Positions 1 to 9,783 of a DNA stretch of 64,000 nt are shown here, in pieces. Location: positions 157,205 through 221,204 of the forward strand of contig CAZGYB010000002.1 in the NCBI GenBank assembly GCA_964530235.1, written 5' to 3'. The stretch is from UM-FILTER-33-9 sp964530235. GTDB taxonomy: Bacteria; Patescibacteriota; Microgenomatia; UBA1406; GWC2-37-13. The position numbers and the translations under genes are program-made. The stretch's first letter is position 1, and the number at the start of each line of letters is the position of its first letter. The notes beneath the pieces were generated by a model. That model saw only the letters and a list, made by a program, of their open reading frames with translations. It did no database searches and was not told the DNA's origin.

Positions 1-1707
1 ATTTTTGTAGCTACTCTTACCTCAATAGTTATTTCCCTCGGCACAATGCTCAATCCGTTGAATAATCGAATGTTTTCGTTTCACGATGCCACTCAAGCTG
101 CACGAATCCAGCAAATGGCTATCAATATAAAACAGGGTTTCATTCCTCCCCGTCTTGCTCCAGATTTGTCCTTTGGTCTTGGATTTCCTGTTTTTAACTT
201 CTATGCGCCAACTGCATACTGGATTACCACTTTTCTCCATTTAACAGGTATTCCAATCGTTATGGTATTAAAACTGTCTTTCCTTCTCAGTCTTATTTTC
301 TCATGTGTTGCCACCTTTCTTCTTCTTTCTGGTTTCTTTGGATTTTTTTCAAGTTTACTCGGTGCAGTCGTTTATGCTTCTTCACTCTGGTTTGCTATTG
401 AAATATTCGTTAGAGGAAATCTTGCTGAAACCTGGTTTCTTGCACTTTTTCCGTTATCGCTATTTTTTTTGTATAAAAACTCACAAAAAAACTCTTCCCG
501 ACTAACTTTTCTTTTCGCCTGTTTCATTGTATCATCTGCAATATCTGTTCATAACATTCTTTCTTTAATCGCACTTATTATTTTCGTTTTTTTCGCTTTA
601 CTTTTGAGCAAAAAGAGAAATAACCTTTTTGCTATACTTATCGCTCTCGGCCTTGCTTCATATTTTTTATTTCCTGCGGTTTTTGAAGCAAACCTAACTT
701 TTGCTTCTCAAATTGCAAAAAAAACAGATTACCAAGCGCATTTTCTCTGTTTATATCAAATATGGAGTTCCCCGAAGTGGGAATTTGGTGGTTCTGGTCC
801 CGGGTGTATAAAAGACGGTATGCCGTTTACACTGGGAAAGATCCATCTAATACTTGCAGGAGTTGGAATTATTCTTTTTTTAAAATCTCTTTTACAAAGA
901 GATAACAGTAAATTAAAAAAAATATCTTTGTTCATTTTCCTCGTAGGCGCTATATCTGTTTTTTTAACAGTATATCAATCCCAATTTGTTTGGAAATTAT
1001 TCGAACCAATTTTGTCCCTTTTCCAGTTTCCATGGAGAATGTTGGTTTTTGTAATGACAACGATAGCGTATTTTAGCGCTTATTTTTCCGAACAAGTTAA
1101 AAAAAAATCACATATTCTTTCCTCTTTATTCGTTATAACCATGATCCTTTTACTTTTAACAACTTCAAAAAAGTTTTTTTCAAAACCGTGGACAATGTCA
1201 TATAACGAATATACAAAAGCGTTTCTTGAAGAAAGATATGTAAAACGAACCGTCGCATACAATATGGCTGAATATTTACCAAAAACCGCAGACTATGAAT
1301 ACTGGCGCTCGTTTGACTCTCAAATACACCCAAATATGGATATGAAAATTGACGTGGATCATAACACTCCTCTTCAGGCCAATATAAATATTCCCTACAA
1401 GGTACTAACAAACAATCATTTTTTAAAAGAAATAGCCGTAGATGGACCTGGAACAGTAACAATTAATCTTCATTATTTTCCCTTTTGGAAAATATCGGTC
1501 GACGGCGCAGAACTTCATCCTGAAATATTTGACAAACTTGGACGCCCAATAATCAAATTAACAAGGCCTTCACATATTAAAATTCAATATGCTCAAACAC
1601 CTATTGAACACTTTGGAAATCTTGTAACCGTAATTACTGGAATATTCCTGACTCTACTTCTGTTATATAAACCACTATGGAACAAATACAAAAGACATCT
1701 GAAATAA
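1..1707 (+). CDS. Polytopic membrane protein, PTPS-related / GT-C-like (5' end cut by window edge)
   Basis: The reading frame is open to base 1, and the first ATG (46) lies just after a hydrophobic stretch, so the real start is upstream of the window. At least 568 residues are visible: roughly ten membrane segments, then a soluble domain of about 130 residues and a final membrane helix. An early extracytoplasmic loop carries SFHDATQ followed by LAPDLSFGLGFPVFNFYAP. This is typical of the membrane family annotated as 6-pyruvoyl-tetrahydropterin synthase-related, which resembles GT-C glycosyltransferases and YfhO. A role in sugar transfer from a lipid carrier outside the membrane is inferred. 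The flippase gene starts 31 nt before its stop, so the two are translationally coupled. Confidence 0.75.
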   Translation: MFVATLTSIVISLGTMLNPLNNRMFSFHDATQAARIQQMAINIKQGFIPPRLAPDLSFGLGFPVFNFYAPTAYWITTFLHLTGIPIVMVLKLSFLLSLIFSCVATFLLLSGFFGFFSSLLGAVVYASSLWFAIEIFVRGNLAETWFLALFPLSLFFLYKNSQKNSSRLTFLFACFIVSSAISVHNILSLIALIIFVFFALLLSKKRNNLFAILIALGLASYFLFPAVFEANLTFASQIAKKTDYQAHFLCLYQIWSSPKWEFGGSGPGCIKDGMPFTLGKIHLILAGVGIILFLKSLLQRDNSKLKKISLFIFLVGAISVFLTVYQSQFVWKLFEPILSLFQFPWRMLVFVMTTIAYFSAYFSEQVKKKSHILSSLFVITMILLLLTTSKKFFSKPWTMSYNEYTKAFLEERYVKRTVAYNMAEYLPKTADYEYWRSFDSQIHPNMDMKIDVDHNTPLQANINIPYKVLTNNHFLKEIAVDGPGTVTINLHYFPFWKISVDGAELHPEIFDKLGRPIIKLTRPSHIKIQYAQTPIEHFGNLVTVITGIFLTLLLLYKPLWNKYKRHLK

Positions 1708-3122
1708 AACGAAAAACACTTATAAGCACGTTCAGTCTTTTTTTTCAAAGTGGATATTCCGCGTTTCTTGGATTGATTGCAAATCTTGTAGTAACAGTCT
1801 TACTTTCCCCACAAATTTTTGGAATTTATATTACAACTCTTTCAATTATGTCAGTATTAAACTACTTTTCTGATATCGGTCTCGCAGCTTCACTTGTGCA
1901 AAAAAAAGAACTAGAAGAAAGTGACGTTAAAACAACGTTCACAATACAAGAACTTATGATTCTTCTTAGTATAAGTTTAGGATTTATTTTTACTGGATTT
2001 GTAAAAAATTTTTATAAGCTTCCCTCCCCAGCAGTTACTCTGTATCATATTCTTTTGGTTTCTTTTTTTATCTCATCTCTTAAAACTATTCCTTCAATTT
2101 TTCTTGAGCGCAAAATACAATTTCAAAGAATTGTTTTTGTACAGATAACTGAAAACACCGTTTTTTATTTGACTGTTATCATATTGGCACTGCTTAAATT
2201 TGGACTTTTTAGTTTTACAGTCGCGGTTTTTTTGCGCGCTATCGTCGGACTTGTCCTCATATATATCCTTTCGCCTTGGAAACCCAAAATTGGAATTTCA
2301 AAAAAAAGTCTAAAAAATCTTTTGTCCTTTGGTCTTCCATTCCAAGCATCTTCCTTTCTTGCTCTTTTTAAAGACGATTTGATTATTTTATTCTTGGGAA
2401 AAATACTCGGTTTTGAAGCGTTAGGATATATCGGTTGGGCAAAAAAATGGGCCGAGGCACCAATCCGGATTATTATGGATAATATATCTCGAGTTCTTTT
2501 TCCTGTGATTTCTCGTCTGCAAAACGATACACAAAAGATCAGTGCTGTTATCGAAAAAATTCTCTACTATCAAACGCTGATCCTTGCACCGACAATATTT
2601 TCAATGGCAATACTTATGGAAAAAATAGTATATATTATCCCAAGATATGCAAAATGGGCACCAGCGCTGCCTCTTTTTTATATCTTCTGTCTTGCGTCTT
2701 TCTTCTCTTCATATTCGTCCCCCTTCATGAATCTATTCAATGCGTTAGGTAAAGTAAAAATATCATTTGCGTTTATGCTGGGATGGACGATTCTAGTTTG
2801 GGTCTTTACTCCTATTTTCACCGCGCTTTTCGGATATTTCGGATTTCCTGTTGTACAACTTCTTATCGCCACTTCTTCCCTCTTTGTATCTTGGTACGCG
2901 AAAAAATACATCGTCTTCCGATTTTTTCCGGTAGTCTACAAATCAATTATAAGTGCGTTTTGCATGGGCCTCATCATGATTTCCGTAATGCTACTATTTA
3001 AAAATCCTTATATTGCCTTTGGGGTTTCTATTCTGTTTGGAGCAGGAGTCTACTACCTTGTTTTGCAACTGGTTTTCAGGATTAACATCTTAGCGGATTT
3101 ACAAAGATTCATAGTACAATAA
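1677..3122 (+). CDS. Polysaccharide/lipid-linked oligosaccharide flippase (MOP/Wzx family)
   Basis: 481 aa with about 12-14 hydrophobic segments and the N-terminal pattern of the MOP exporter superfamily (RKTLISTFSLFFQSGYSAF, then GLIANLVVTVLLSP). The motif GYIGWAKKWAEAPIRIIMDNI in the middle is typical of Wzx/RfbX-type transporters. Members flip undecaprenyl-linked glycans across the inner membrane. Here it sits in a dense glycosyltransferase cluster, which supports export of a surface glycan or glycosylation donor. The start overlaps the preceding gene by 31 nt, and a GT2 gene follows after 3 nt. Confidence 0.88.
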   Translation: MEQIQKTSEIKRKTLISTFSLFFQSGYSAFLGLIANLVVTVLLSPQIFGIYITTLSIMSVLNYFSDIGLAASLVQKKELEESDVKTTFTIQELMILLSISLGFIFTGFVKNFYKLPSPAVTLYHILLVSFFISSLKTIPSIFLERKIQFQRIVFVQITENTVFYLTVIILALLKFGLFSFTVAVFLRAIVGLVLIYILSPWKPKIGISKKSLKNLLSFGLPFQASSFLALFKDDLIILFLGKILGFEALGYIGWAKKWAEAPIRIIMDNISRVLFPVISRLQNDTQKISAVIEKILYYQTLILAPTIFSMAILMEKIVYIIPRYAKWAPALPLFYIFCLASFFSSYSSPFMNLFNALGKVKISFAFMLGWTILVWVFTPIFTALFGYFGFPVVQLLIATSSLFVSWYAKKYIVFRFFPVVYKSIISAFCMGLIMISVMLLFKNPYIAFGVSILFGAGVYYLVLQLVFRINILADLQRFIVQ

Positions 3123-3125
3123 CAT

Positions 3126-4022
3126 ATGGCTTATCCTATTACTGCAATCATGATTGCAAAAGACAACCCTCCGTACCTTTTTGATTCTTTAGATTCATTC
3201 CGCGATTTTGTTAGCGAAATTATCATTGCTGATATCGGTATTAACGAAGAAGTCAAAAAGAAACTTATACCATACGGTGTAAAACTTATCACAATTCAAG
3301 ATGAAATTCCTTTCGTAGAACTTGTTCGCGAAAAGCTCAAAAGCTTAGCTACTCACCCATATATATTGTTTATTGACCCTGACGAAATCTTACCTCAACC
3401 CCTGAAAAAAGAATGGGGTAAAATTTTAAAAAAATATGACTACATCACTTCCGCACGGAAAAATATTATCATGGGTCAGTGGATTCAAAATAGTAGATGG
3501 TGGCCTGACTATCAAACAAGACTCTTTAAAAAAAACAAGGTTATCTGGCCTAAAACAATACATAAACAACCTATCACAACTGGAAATGGATATAGAATGA
3601 AGGCGGAAGAGAATCTGGCAATTCTCCATTATAACTATGGAACCATTGATGATTATTTTTCTAAAATGACTCGCTACGCAAAAGCTGAAGCTTACAGTCA
3701 AGAATTTACAGAAATCAAACCAACATTTTTATCTGTTTCAAAAAATGCTGTTTCAGAATTTATTAGTCGTTATTTTGCGGGAAATGGTTACAAAGACGGA
3801 ATTCGCGGATTTATACTCGCCTTTTTTCAGATGATTTATCCTTTTCTTGTATATTTTTATTATTTGGAATCTAGGAAATTCAATGAACCGCTATCAAATG
3901 AAAAGTTAACAGAATCAAGTACTTTATTTTTTTCGCGTATCTTCAAGGAGTCGCTCTTCTGGAGGAAAAAAGAAGGAAAAATAACAATCACTGAGCGTAT
4001 AATCGAAAAAATAATTAAATAA
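3126..4022 (+). CDS. Glycosyltransferase family 2 (WaaE/KdtX-like)
   Basis: 298 aa. An N-terminal GT-A domain begins ITAIMIAKDNPPYLFDSLDSF, with the acidic metal-binding motif FIDPDEILP near residues 83-92. It is followed by the SRWWPDYQTRLF segment common to WaaE/TuaG-like GT2 enzymes. The C-terminal part contains GYKDGIRGF and a hydrophobic stretch that probably lies against the membrane. The predicted job is sugar transfer from a nucleotide donor to a lipid-linked acceptor in the cytoplasm. It is a paralogue of the GT2 at 17491: both have the WWPD-x-Q-x-R-L and GYKDGI signatures. The first step of the aspartate pattern is atypical (ADIGINEEV), so donor specificity is unknown. Confidence 0.85.
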   Translation: MAYPITAIMIAKDNPPYLFDSLDSFRDFVSEIIIADIGINEEVKKKLIPYGVKLITIQDEIPFVELVREKLKSLATHPYILFIDPDEILPQPLKKEWGKILKKYDYITSARKNIIMGQWIQNSRWWPDYQTRLFKKNKVIWPKTIHKQPITTGNGYRMKAEENLAILHYNYGTIDDYFSKMTRYAKAEAYSQEFTEIKPTFLSVSKNAVSEFISRYFAGNGYKDGIRGFILAFFQMIYPFLVYFYYLESRKFNEPLSNEKLTESSTLFFSRIFKESLFWRKKEGKITITERIIEKIIK

Positions 4023-4026
4023 TTCG

Positions 4027-5655
4027 ATGTTTAAAATAGTAAAACAGTTCTTTTTAAGATACCCAGTTGTTTTATTATTCCTCATTTCTTTAACTACCCG
4101 AATATTTTGGCTTTTCTTCAGTATGCCTTCTGTGACAAACGATGAAGCAGACATATATACATCTTCCTATCTGTTTGGACGTACGCTTCATGACTATTAC
4201 GGAAATTTTGGGTTTTTAACTACCGGTATTCTTACTGCGAAACCTTCTGTCCCAATCTATATAGGCGCAATTCCTTGGTTTTTTACTGTAGTAAAAAGCG
4301 TTTTTTTTGCCCGACTTCCGTTTGTCATCCTTAATAGTATTACACCGGTACTCCTGTATTTACTAATTAAATCTCTTACAAAAATTTCTCGACTTCCTTA
4401 TTTATCTTTTCTCGTTTTTAATTTTTCACCTTGGTTTAGCTATCCTTCAGCAACAGGCTATGAAGCAATAGTTTCGCTGTTTTTTATCCTGCTTTTTTTG
4501 GTTATCACACTTTCAAATTTAGACGAAAAAGTAAAAATAATTGTTTCTGTTATAACTGCTTTTCTCGCATTTAATAGTTATATGGGTATGAAGCCGGTAT
4601 TTCCATTCATATTGCTAACCGGTTCATTTTTCTTCTTTTCAGTTCATAAAGTAAACCTTTTCAGAAAAAAAATTGTAAAAGCTTTTATCGTTTCATTAGT
4701 TCTCTACGCTGTATTTATTGGGATAAATTACTTGGCTCCAAACGCAGATTTAGTAAAACGTGAATATAAAATCATGCTTAACTACTTTGACAAACCAAAA
4801 ATTGAAGGAATGGTATGGTTTGAACGATGGACCAGCACTGGTCCAGACAAGCTCGTTACCTTATTTTCAAACAAATATTCAATTCGTTTGAAAGATTACT
4901 TGTCTAAATACCTACTATCATTTAACCCTCAGCTCTTTTTTATGAAAGGCGACCCTTCTGCGCTATATGGAACAGCGGATTTATCCGGACTGTTTTTTTT
5001 AACAGATTTTGTTTTTTTCATTGTCGGGCTAATTAACTTAGGTACAATCAAAGAACGAGGAATTTGGTTTCTCATGCTTTTCTTTTTGTTTGGAGGCTTG
5101 CCCATAACGCTTTCCAATACCGCTCCCACTTTTATTTTTAGAGGCGTAATTCTTCTCATTCCATACACTCTCACTATCGCTTATGGAATAATAATTTTGT
5201 TTGAAAAACGCAGGGCTGGTTTTTTGTTTTTTATTATAGTAACCCTCAGTAATACATTGCTTTACACCGCTATTTATTATGTACGCATTAAAAACTTAAA
5301 TGGTGAACAATGGAAGTACTCAATTAAACAGATAAGCGAAAAAGTTGCCAGCATAAAAAAAGACTACACAAAAATAACTATACATAATATTGAACCGCAG
5401 GAAACGTTTTTTCAGTATGCTTTCTATGCCATAAATGACCCAATAATTATTACCAATAGAATGCAAACACATAGTTATTCATACGATAATGTTGTTATCA
5501 CAAATGACTGTCCAAAAACTATACCTAAAAAAAATGAGTTAATTGTATGGAACAAAGAAAACTGTGGTATTCCTCTTAATTCAACACGTGTTATAAAGAT
5601 AATAGAACCAACAGATCGAAGCGGAAAAGATTATTACTTCTTCACGGGGAAATAA
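4027..5655 (+). CDS. GT39-like (ArnT/PMT) membrane glycosyltransferase
   Basis: 542 aa with about 10-12 membrane segments. The first extracytoplasmic loop has the acidic motif VTNDEADIYTSSYLFGRTLHDYYG, the position where GT39/GT83 (ArnT, PMT) enzymes carry their catalytic acidic residues. The C-terminal about 110 residues are soluble. Such enzymes transfer a sugar from a polyprenyl-phosphate donor on the outer membrane face. It starts 4 nt after the GT2 gene. Its TAA stop directly abuts the TGA stop of the convergent gene at 5656, with no spacer. Confidence 0.82.
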   Translation: MFKIVKQFFLRYPVVLLFLISLTTRIFWLFFSMPSVTNDEADIYTSSYLFGRTLHDYYGNFGFLTTGILTAKPSVPIYIGAIPWFFTVVKSVFFARLPFVILNSITPVLLYLLIKSLTKISRLPYLSFLVFNFSPWFSYPSATGYEAIVSLFFILLFLVITLSNLDEKVKIIVSVITAFLAFNSYMGMKPVFPFILLTGSFFFFSVHKVNLFRKKIVKAFIVSLVLYAVFIGINYLAPNADLVKREYKIMLNYFDKPKIEGMVWFERWTSTGPDKLVTLFSNKYSIRLKDYLSKYLLSFNPQLFFMKGDPSALYGTADLSGLFFLTDFVFFIVGLINLGTIKERGIWFLMLFFLFGGLPITLSNTAPTFIFRGVILLIPYTLTIAYGIIILFEKRRAGFLFFIIVTLSNTLLYTAIYYVRIKNLNGEQWKYSIKQISEKVASIKKDYTKITIHNIEPQETFFQYAFYAINDPIIITNRMQTHSYSYDNVVITNDCPKTIPKKNELIVWNKENCGIPLNSTRVIKIIEPTDRSGKDYYFFTGK

Positions 5656-7269
5656 TCAGTTAAAAATAAAGTAGGCATTTTTAAACGAAAAATTTGTGTA
5701 GGGAATTAAATCGCTGTATTTTTTCTCTCCAAGATATTGAAGGTATTTTTTTTCAGTCAAACATGTATCCATAATCATTTCATTATGATGGGTAAATTTT
5801 GGATTAACTGGACATTTATAAATCTCAAATCCGTCAATGCTGTACGGCATTCCCGCTCGCGCAACTTCCTGGGCCTTTTTCATATCGATGTTTTGACTAA
5901 AAAACAAGTAACTGAATAAAACATCCCGCGGAACATGCGTGTATATTTTGTACGGTCGCTTATGCGTTATCATATACTGAGCAACTTTCCGTTCGCTCTC
6001 AAAATACATTTCTGACATAGTTATAGTTCGTCTTGCATAATAGTTATAAACAAAATAGGAAAACTCGATTAAAAAAAACATAATAAAACCAAAAATAACA
6101 ATATCTCTGATAATGGGCTTCGCTTTTATATACCAATCCAGAAAAAAGAGCATCCCGCATGATATAATAAATGCATGTCCCACTGAAGAAAGTATAGAAC
6201 GGATAGAGTAACTTACGTAGCTAATATTAACTACAGAGGGAACTAGACCAATAATAATTATAGATGCGATATACCAATATTCTTTTTTTGCTTTTCGCGC
6301 AAGATACAGTAACCCAAATAGATAAAATGGCATACTCATTAAAAAAAATTGTCCGGTAAATGTTGTAGCATAAAGCGAAGATTCATCACCTTTCAAAAAA
6401 AGATAACCAAGATCTATACCCCGAATAACAACATCTCTCATATACTGAAACATAGCTGTCAATTTATTATCAAAAACTGTAGCGACTAATTTTGGAGCAA
6501 TTGAGGTATTTCTTCGATATATTATTTCGTTAGACCATTTCTCAAAACTTGAAAACGCTACATCGGTTATTCTACTTTGCATTAATCTACCATCAATAAA
6601 AACACTTATAGCAATAAGAGCACCGAAAAAAAATATGTGTAACGCCGTATTTTTCACAAACTTTTTCAGTTTTCCGCCACTCAAATACTCAAAAAAAGAT
6701 AAATAAACAAGAAGAACTGGAATAAGCGGACGGAACCCATGATAAGAAAAAAATGAAAGAAAGAAAGAAAAGTAGCTTATAAAGCGTTTTTTTTTCAAAT
6801 ATGCTAGTATTCCTCCCAAAAGGAATGGAAAAGCAACTCCAATTTCTAAGGTTAACCGCGATAAATGAAATACTCCCGGACTAAACGCGAAAACAACCGC
6901 AGTCAAAAAAGATGCTTTTTTATTTCCAGTAATAAGGTTAACAATTTCATTGATGAGAAATGGTACAAAAAGCGAAAGAAATACAAAGAGAATTCGTGCG
7001 GTAAACACTGTTTTTATGGGCATAATAAGCCACCACATAGCAGCAACATATATAGGAACGAACGGTACGTACGGATCTATCCCAAGAAATTCAAGAGAGA
7101 AAAATTTTCCATACAAATCTGCACCTGTTTTCGCTAGAGAATACCCTGAAAGCATAATATCCCGCTCGCCCCGAAGTAGTGATAGCTGATCTAAAAAAGG
7201 CAATTGTATAAAAAATAAAATAACAACTGCACAAACAAGCTTTTTATTTTTTTTCAAATACGTCATCAT
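5656..7269 (-). CDS. GT39-like membrane glycosyltransferase
   Basis: 537 aa from the ATG at 7269. The frame can be extended upstream to a TTG at 7338, but that would overlap the preceding gene by 68 nt. The ATG at 7269 lies one base after that gene's TAG and is followed by a second ATG, so I prefer it. It is polytopic, with the loop motif LRGERDIMLSGYSLAKTG (acidic ERD in the GT39 position) and the GADLYGKFF signature. It is clearly paralogous over its full length to the protein at 15832-17490: shared AKTG-x-DLYG, SRL-x-LEI and TGQFF blocks. It is cotranscribed with the gene at 7271. Confidence 0.82.
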   Translation of the reverse strand: MMTYLKKNKKLVCAVVILFFIQLPFLDQLSLLRGERDIMLSGYSLAKTGADLYGKFFSLEFLGIDPYVPFVPIYVAAMWWLIMPIKTVFTARILFVFLSLFVPFLINEIVNLITGNKKASFLTAVVFAFSPGVFHLSRLTLEIGVAFPFLLGGILAYLKKKRFISYFSFFLSFFSYHGFRPLIPVLLVYLSFFEYLSGGKLKKFVKNTALHIFFFGALIAISVFIDGRLMQSRITDVAFSSFEKWSNEIIYRRNTSIAPKLVATVFDNKLTAMFQYMRDVVIRGIDLGYLFLKGDESSLYATTFTGQFFLMSMPFYLFGLLYLARKAKKEYWYIASIIIIGLVPSVVNISYVSYSIRSILSSVGHAFIISCGMLFFLDWYIKAKPIIRDIVIFGFIMFFLIEFSYFVYNYYARRTITMSEMYFESERKVAQYMITHKRPYKIYTHVPRDVLFSYLFFSQNIDMKKAQEVARAGMPYSIDGFEIYKCPVNPKFTHHNEMIMDTCLTEKKYLQYLGEKKYSDLIPYTNFSFKNAYFIFN

Positions 7270-7270
7270 A

Positions 7271-8944
7271 CTATTGTAATTTGATGTATCCTTTGTCCTG
7301 AAGGATTTGTAAAACTGCTTTTTTTTGATTATTTTCAATATATAGATCTGTTTTTAGATTGAACGATGAAGGACTATTCTGTATCTGCACTCCTTTAATA
7401 TTTTCAATTGATGTATACCTTCCCTTCATCCAATCAACAAAAAATGCACCAAATTCCATAGCTGGCGTCATAAAAATAGATGCTTCGTGTTTATAAATAA
7501 TAATTTTCGGGGGATGAGTTTCAAACTGATGGATAAATTCATTTTTAAAATACTCGTCTTCCCGAAATTGCGGAAGGAGTGTCGGAAACTTTCCCGGCAT
7601 CCTACCTTTTTTAACAAAAAATGCCTCATGTGGCTCATATGGTCCAATCCAAAAGTAGTCACCCTTTTCAATTAAATCGTCAATAAAGGACGCAGAGTAT
7701 GCAATGTCGTATATACCCGGCATTTTTTGCGTATACCGTTCATAAAATTTATCATAGGTATTTTTGATTAAAAAAAACGATGCAAAAACCAGATAAAACA
7801 CCAGCATGGCAACGATCGCTTTTTTAAACACATTGAGAAATTCTTCTTTAAAAGAAATATGTTTGTAACGCCACATTACCATGAAGGTTGAAATCATACC
7901 AAGAGCAATAAACATACCTGATTGGTAATCACTCTCCCCAATTTTCATAAGATTACTCCGGGGGGCTGAAAAAGACAAAATAATAAAAAATAAGAAAAAC
8001 AATATTTTGTTCTGAAAGAACAAAATAAGAAGTAACAAAAAACTTCCCAAGGCAATTGTTAAATCAACCGGAAAATATAAATTAAATTCTTTAATGCGTA
8101 CAAGGAGCGGAAGATATGTTTGGTAAAAATTATAAATAAGAGTTAGTGCAAATTTTAACGGATTGAAGTGCGGTCCTTTTACATAATTAGGGATGTTTAT
8201 GTACAAGTTTGCGTTATACACGAAGTTGGAAATATAAAACTCTCTCCAAGAATGAGTGACAAGCAAGAATAACCCGTATAAACAATACGGCAGTAGAGCC
8301 AATCCGGTAAACTTCAATAGTTTTCCTCGTTGGTTTTTGTTTCTGTAAAGAAGATATAACAACCAAAGATAAAACGGTCCAGCTATGTAGATAAATGTGA
8401 GTGACGCAAATACGAACAGAAAGTTAATAAAAGAGAGTACATAAACGAATTTTGATAAGGTTTTCTCTTGAAATGACTCAATAACCAGAAGCCAAAATAG
8501 AACAGAAAAAAACAAAAATGCTAAACTGTCAGCCAAAAAAAGATGTGTCCAATAATACACAGAGATAAACGGATACAAAATAAAGTATCCCATAAAGTAA
8601 GGAAATGCATCACTTTTTCTTTTCTTAATATATACGGCTACGCCCAATAAACATAAAAACGTAAAAACCGCCCACCAGAAACGAAATATCACATACGACC
8701 CGAATGAAATCCATTGGAATACTGCAGCAAGATACCACGCCCCAGGCAGATGATGGTCAAAAAAGTCCCGGTACGGAACTTTACCCATATTGATATACTT
8801 TCCGCCTAATATATTCACAAACTCATCAGGATAGGAAACATAATTGGTATTCGTTAAAAAAATAAAGAATATTCCGGCAAAAATAAAAGGCAGCCAATTT
8901 GGCTTTTTACGAAACTCGTTGATATAATGAATAATATGTCTCAT
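7271..8944 (-). CDS. GT39/GT83-like membrane glycosyltransferase
   Basis: 557 aa and polytopic. The motif YPDEFVNILGGKYINMGKV, followed by PYRDFFDHHLPGAWY, is the first-loop signature of polyprenyl-phosphate-dependent GT-C enzymes. A soluble C-terminal segment of about 130 residues follows. The ATG at 8944 is the only sensible start before the first membrane helix. It overlaps the 5' end of the divergent GT2 gene by 9 nt, taking that gene to start at 8936. No good -10 box is visible for this gene. It is the first gene of a two-gene minus-strand unit with the GT39 at 5656. Confidence 0.8.
   Translation of the reverse strand: MRHIIHYINEFRKKPNWLPFIFAGIFFIFLTNTNYVSYPDEFVNILGGKYINMGKVPYRDFFDHHLPGAWYLAAVFQWISFGSYVIFRFWWAVFTFLCLLGVAVYIKKRKSDAFPYFMGYFILYPFISVYYWTHLFLADSLAFLFFSVLFWLLVIESFQEKTLSKFVYVLSFINFLFVFASLTFIYIAGPFYLWLLYLLYRNKNQRGKLLKFTGLALLPYCLYGLFLLVTHSWREFYISNFVYNANLYINIPNYVKGPHFNPLKFALTLIYNFYQTYLPLLVRIKEFNLYFPVDLTIALGSFLLLLILFFQNKILFFLFFIILSFSAPRSNLMKIGESDYQSGMFIALGMISTFMVMWRYKHISFKEEFLNVFKKAIVAMLVFYLVFASFFLIKNTYDKFYERYTQKMPGIYDIAYSASFIDDLIEKGDYFWIGPYEPHEAFFVKKGRMPGKFPTLLPQFREDEYFKNEFIHQFETHPPKIIIYKHEASIFMTPAMEFGAFFVDWMKGRYTSIENIKGVQIQNSPSSFNLKTDLYIENNQKKAVLQILQDKGYIKLQ
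8923..8928 (+). promoter_or_regulatory. -10 box of a predicted leaderless promoter for the GT2 at 8936
   Basis: An extended -10 (TG, one base, TATAAT) lies inside the 5' coding end of the divergent gene. Transcription would start about 7 nt later, at the ATG at 8936. This is inferred from spacing only. Confidence 0.5.
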
Positions 8945-9748
8945 ACGCTTGCGGTAGTTACGGTTGTGTATGAAAATTATACCATTTTAGACGATTATTT
9001 CGCGTCTTTCAATAAACAAACAGATAAAAATTTTCATATATATGTTGTCGATACGAGTCTTAATAAAAAAAGGGTTTCTCTCCCTATTTTTGCTTCCTAT
9101 ATTCCCACTTCAAACAAAGGATATGCTCACGGCGTAAATCAGGGAGTAAAAAAAGGAATGAGTCAGAATTTACGTCTCTTTGCAGTAACAAACAGTGATA
9201 TCGTGGTCAAAGATGATTTTGTTCAAAAAGCAGTCGTCAGCATTACAAAACACCCCTCATCACTTATCGGAGGGAAAATTTACTATGCAAAAGGATATGA
9301 ATATCATAAAGATCGTTATTCGAATAACGATACCGGAAAGGTTATTTGGTATGCAGGAGGCCTCAATGATTGGAAGCAGTGTCAAACAAGACACCGCGGA
9401 GTAGACGAAGTTGAATCAGGAAAATACGATACCATAGAGAAAACTGAGTTTATTACTGGATGTATGGTCTGCTTTGATAGCAGTGTAGTAAAAAAAATCG
9501 GATTGTTAGATGAGGATTACTTTTTATACTATGAAGATGCGGATTATTGTGAGCGTGCAAAAAAGAAAAACATCTCTTTAGTGTATGATCCTTCTTTGGT
9601 AATCTGGCACAAAAACGCCCAGTCAACTGGAGGGTCTGGATCAGGACTTCATCAGAAATATCAACGCAGAAATCAACTCACCTTCGGTTTACGATATGCT
9701 CCGCTGAGAACAAAACTGCATCTCCTTAAGAATTACTTTTTTTCTTGA
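8936..9748 (+). CDS. Glycosyltransferase family 2 (rhamnosyltransferase-like)
   Basis: 270 aa from the ATG at 8936; an in-frame ATG also exists at 8927. I prefer 8936 because an extended -10 box (TG-A-TATAAT, box at 8923-8928) overlaps the 8927 codon and ends 7 nt before 8936. The GT-A fold signatures are LAVVTVVYENY, SNKGYAHGVNQGVKKG, a metal-binding FAVTNSDIVV, FITGCMVCFDSSVV, and LDEDYFLYYEDADYCERAKK, the last being the hallmark of the WbbL/RfbF rhamnosyltransferase-like group. It is predicted to be cytoplasmic, adding a sugar to a lipid-linked glycan. It is similar in kind to the GT2 at 19312. Confidence 0.87.
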   Translation: MSHTLAVVTVVYENYTILDDYFASFNKQTDKNFHIYVVDTSLNKKRVSLPIFASYIPTSNKGYAHGVNQGVKKGMSQNLRLFAVTNSDIVVKDDFVQKAVVSITKHPSSLIGGKIYYAKGYEYHKDRYSNNDTGKVIWYAGGLNDWKQCQTRHRGVDEVESGKYDTIEKTEFITGCMVCFDSSVVKKIGLLDEDYFLYYEDADYCERAKKKNISLVYDPSLVIWHKNAQSTGGSGSGLHQKYQRRNQLTFGLRYAPLRTKLHLLKNYFFS

Positions 9749-9783
9749 ACTTCTCGTAGGAAAGAAAAAAACAGAAAAACGAT

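Noticed and set aside
7270..7338. Upstream extension of the 5656 GT39 gene to a TTG
   Set aside because: It would overlap the preceding gene by 68 nt with a non-family N-terminus. An ATG one base after that gene's stop is more natural.
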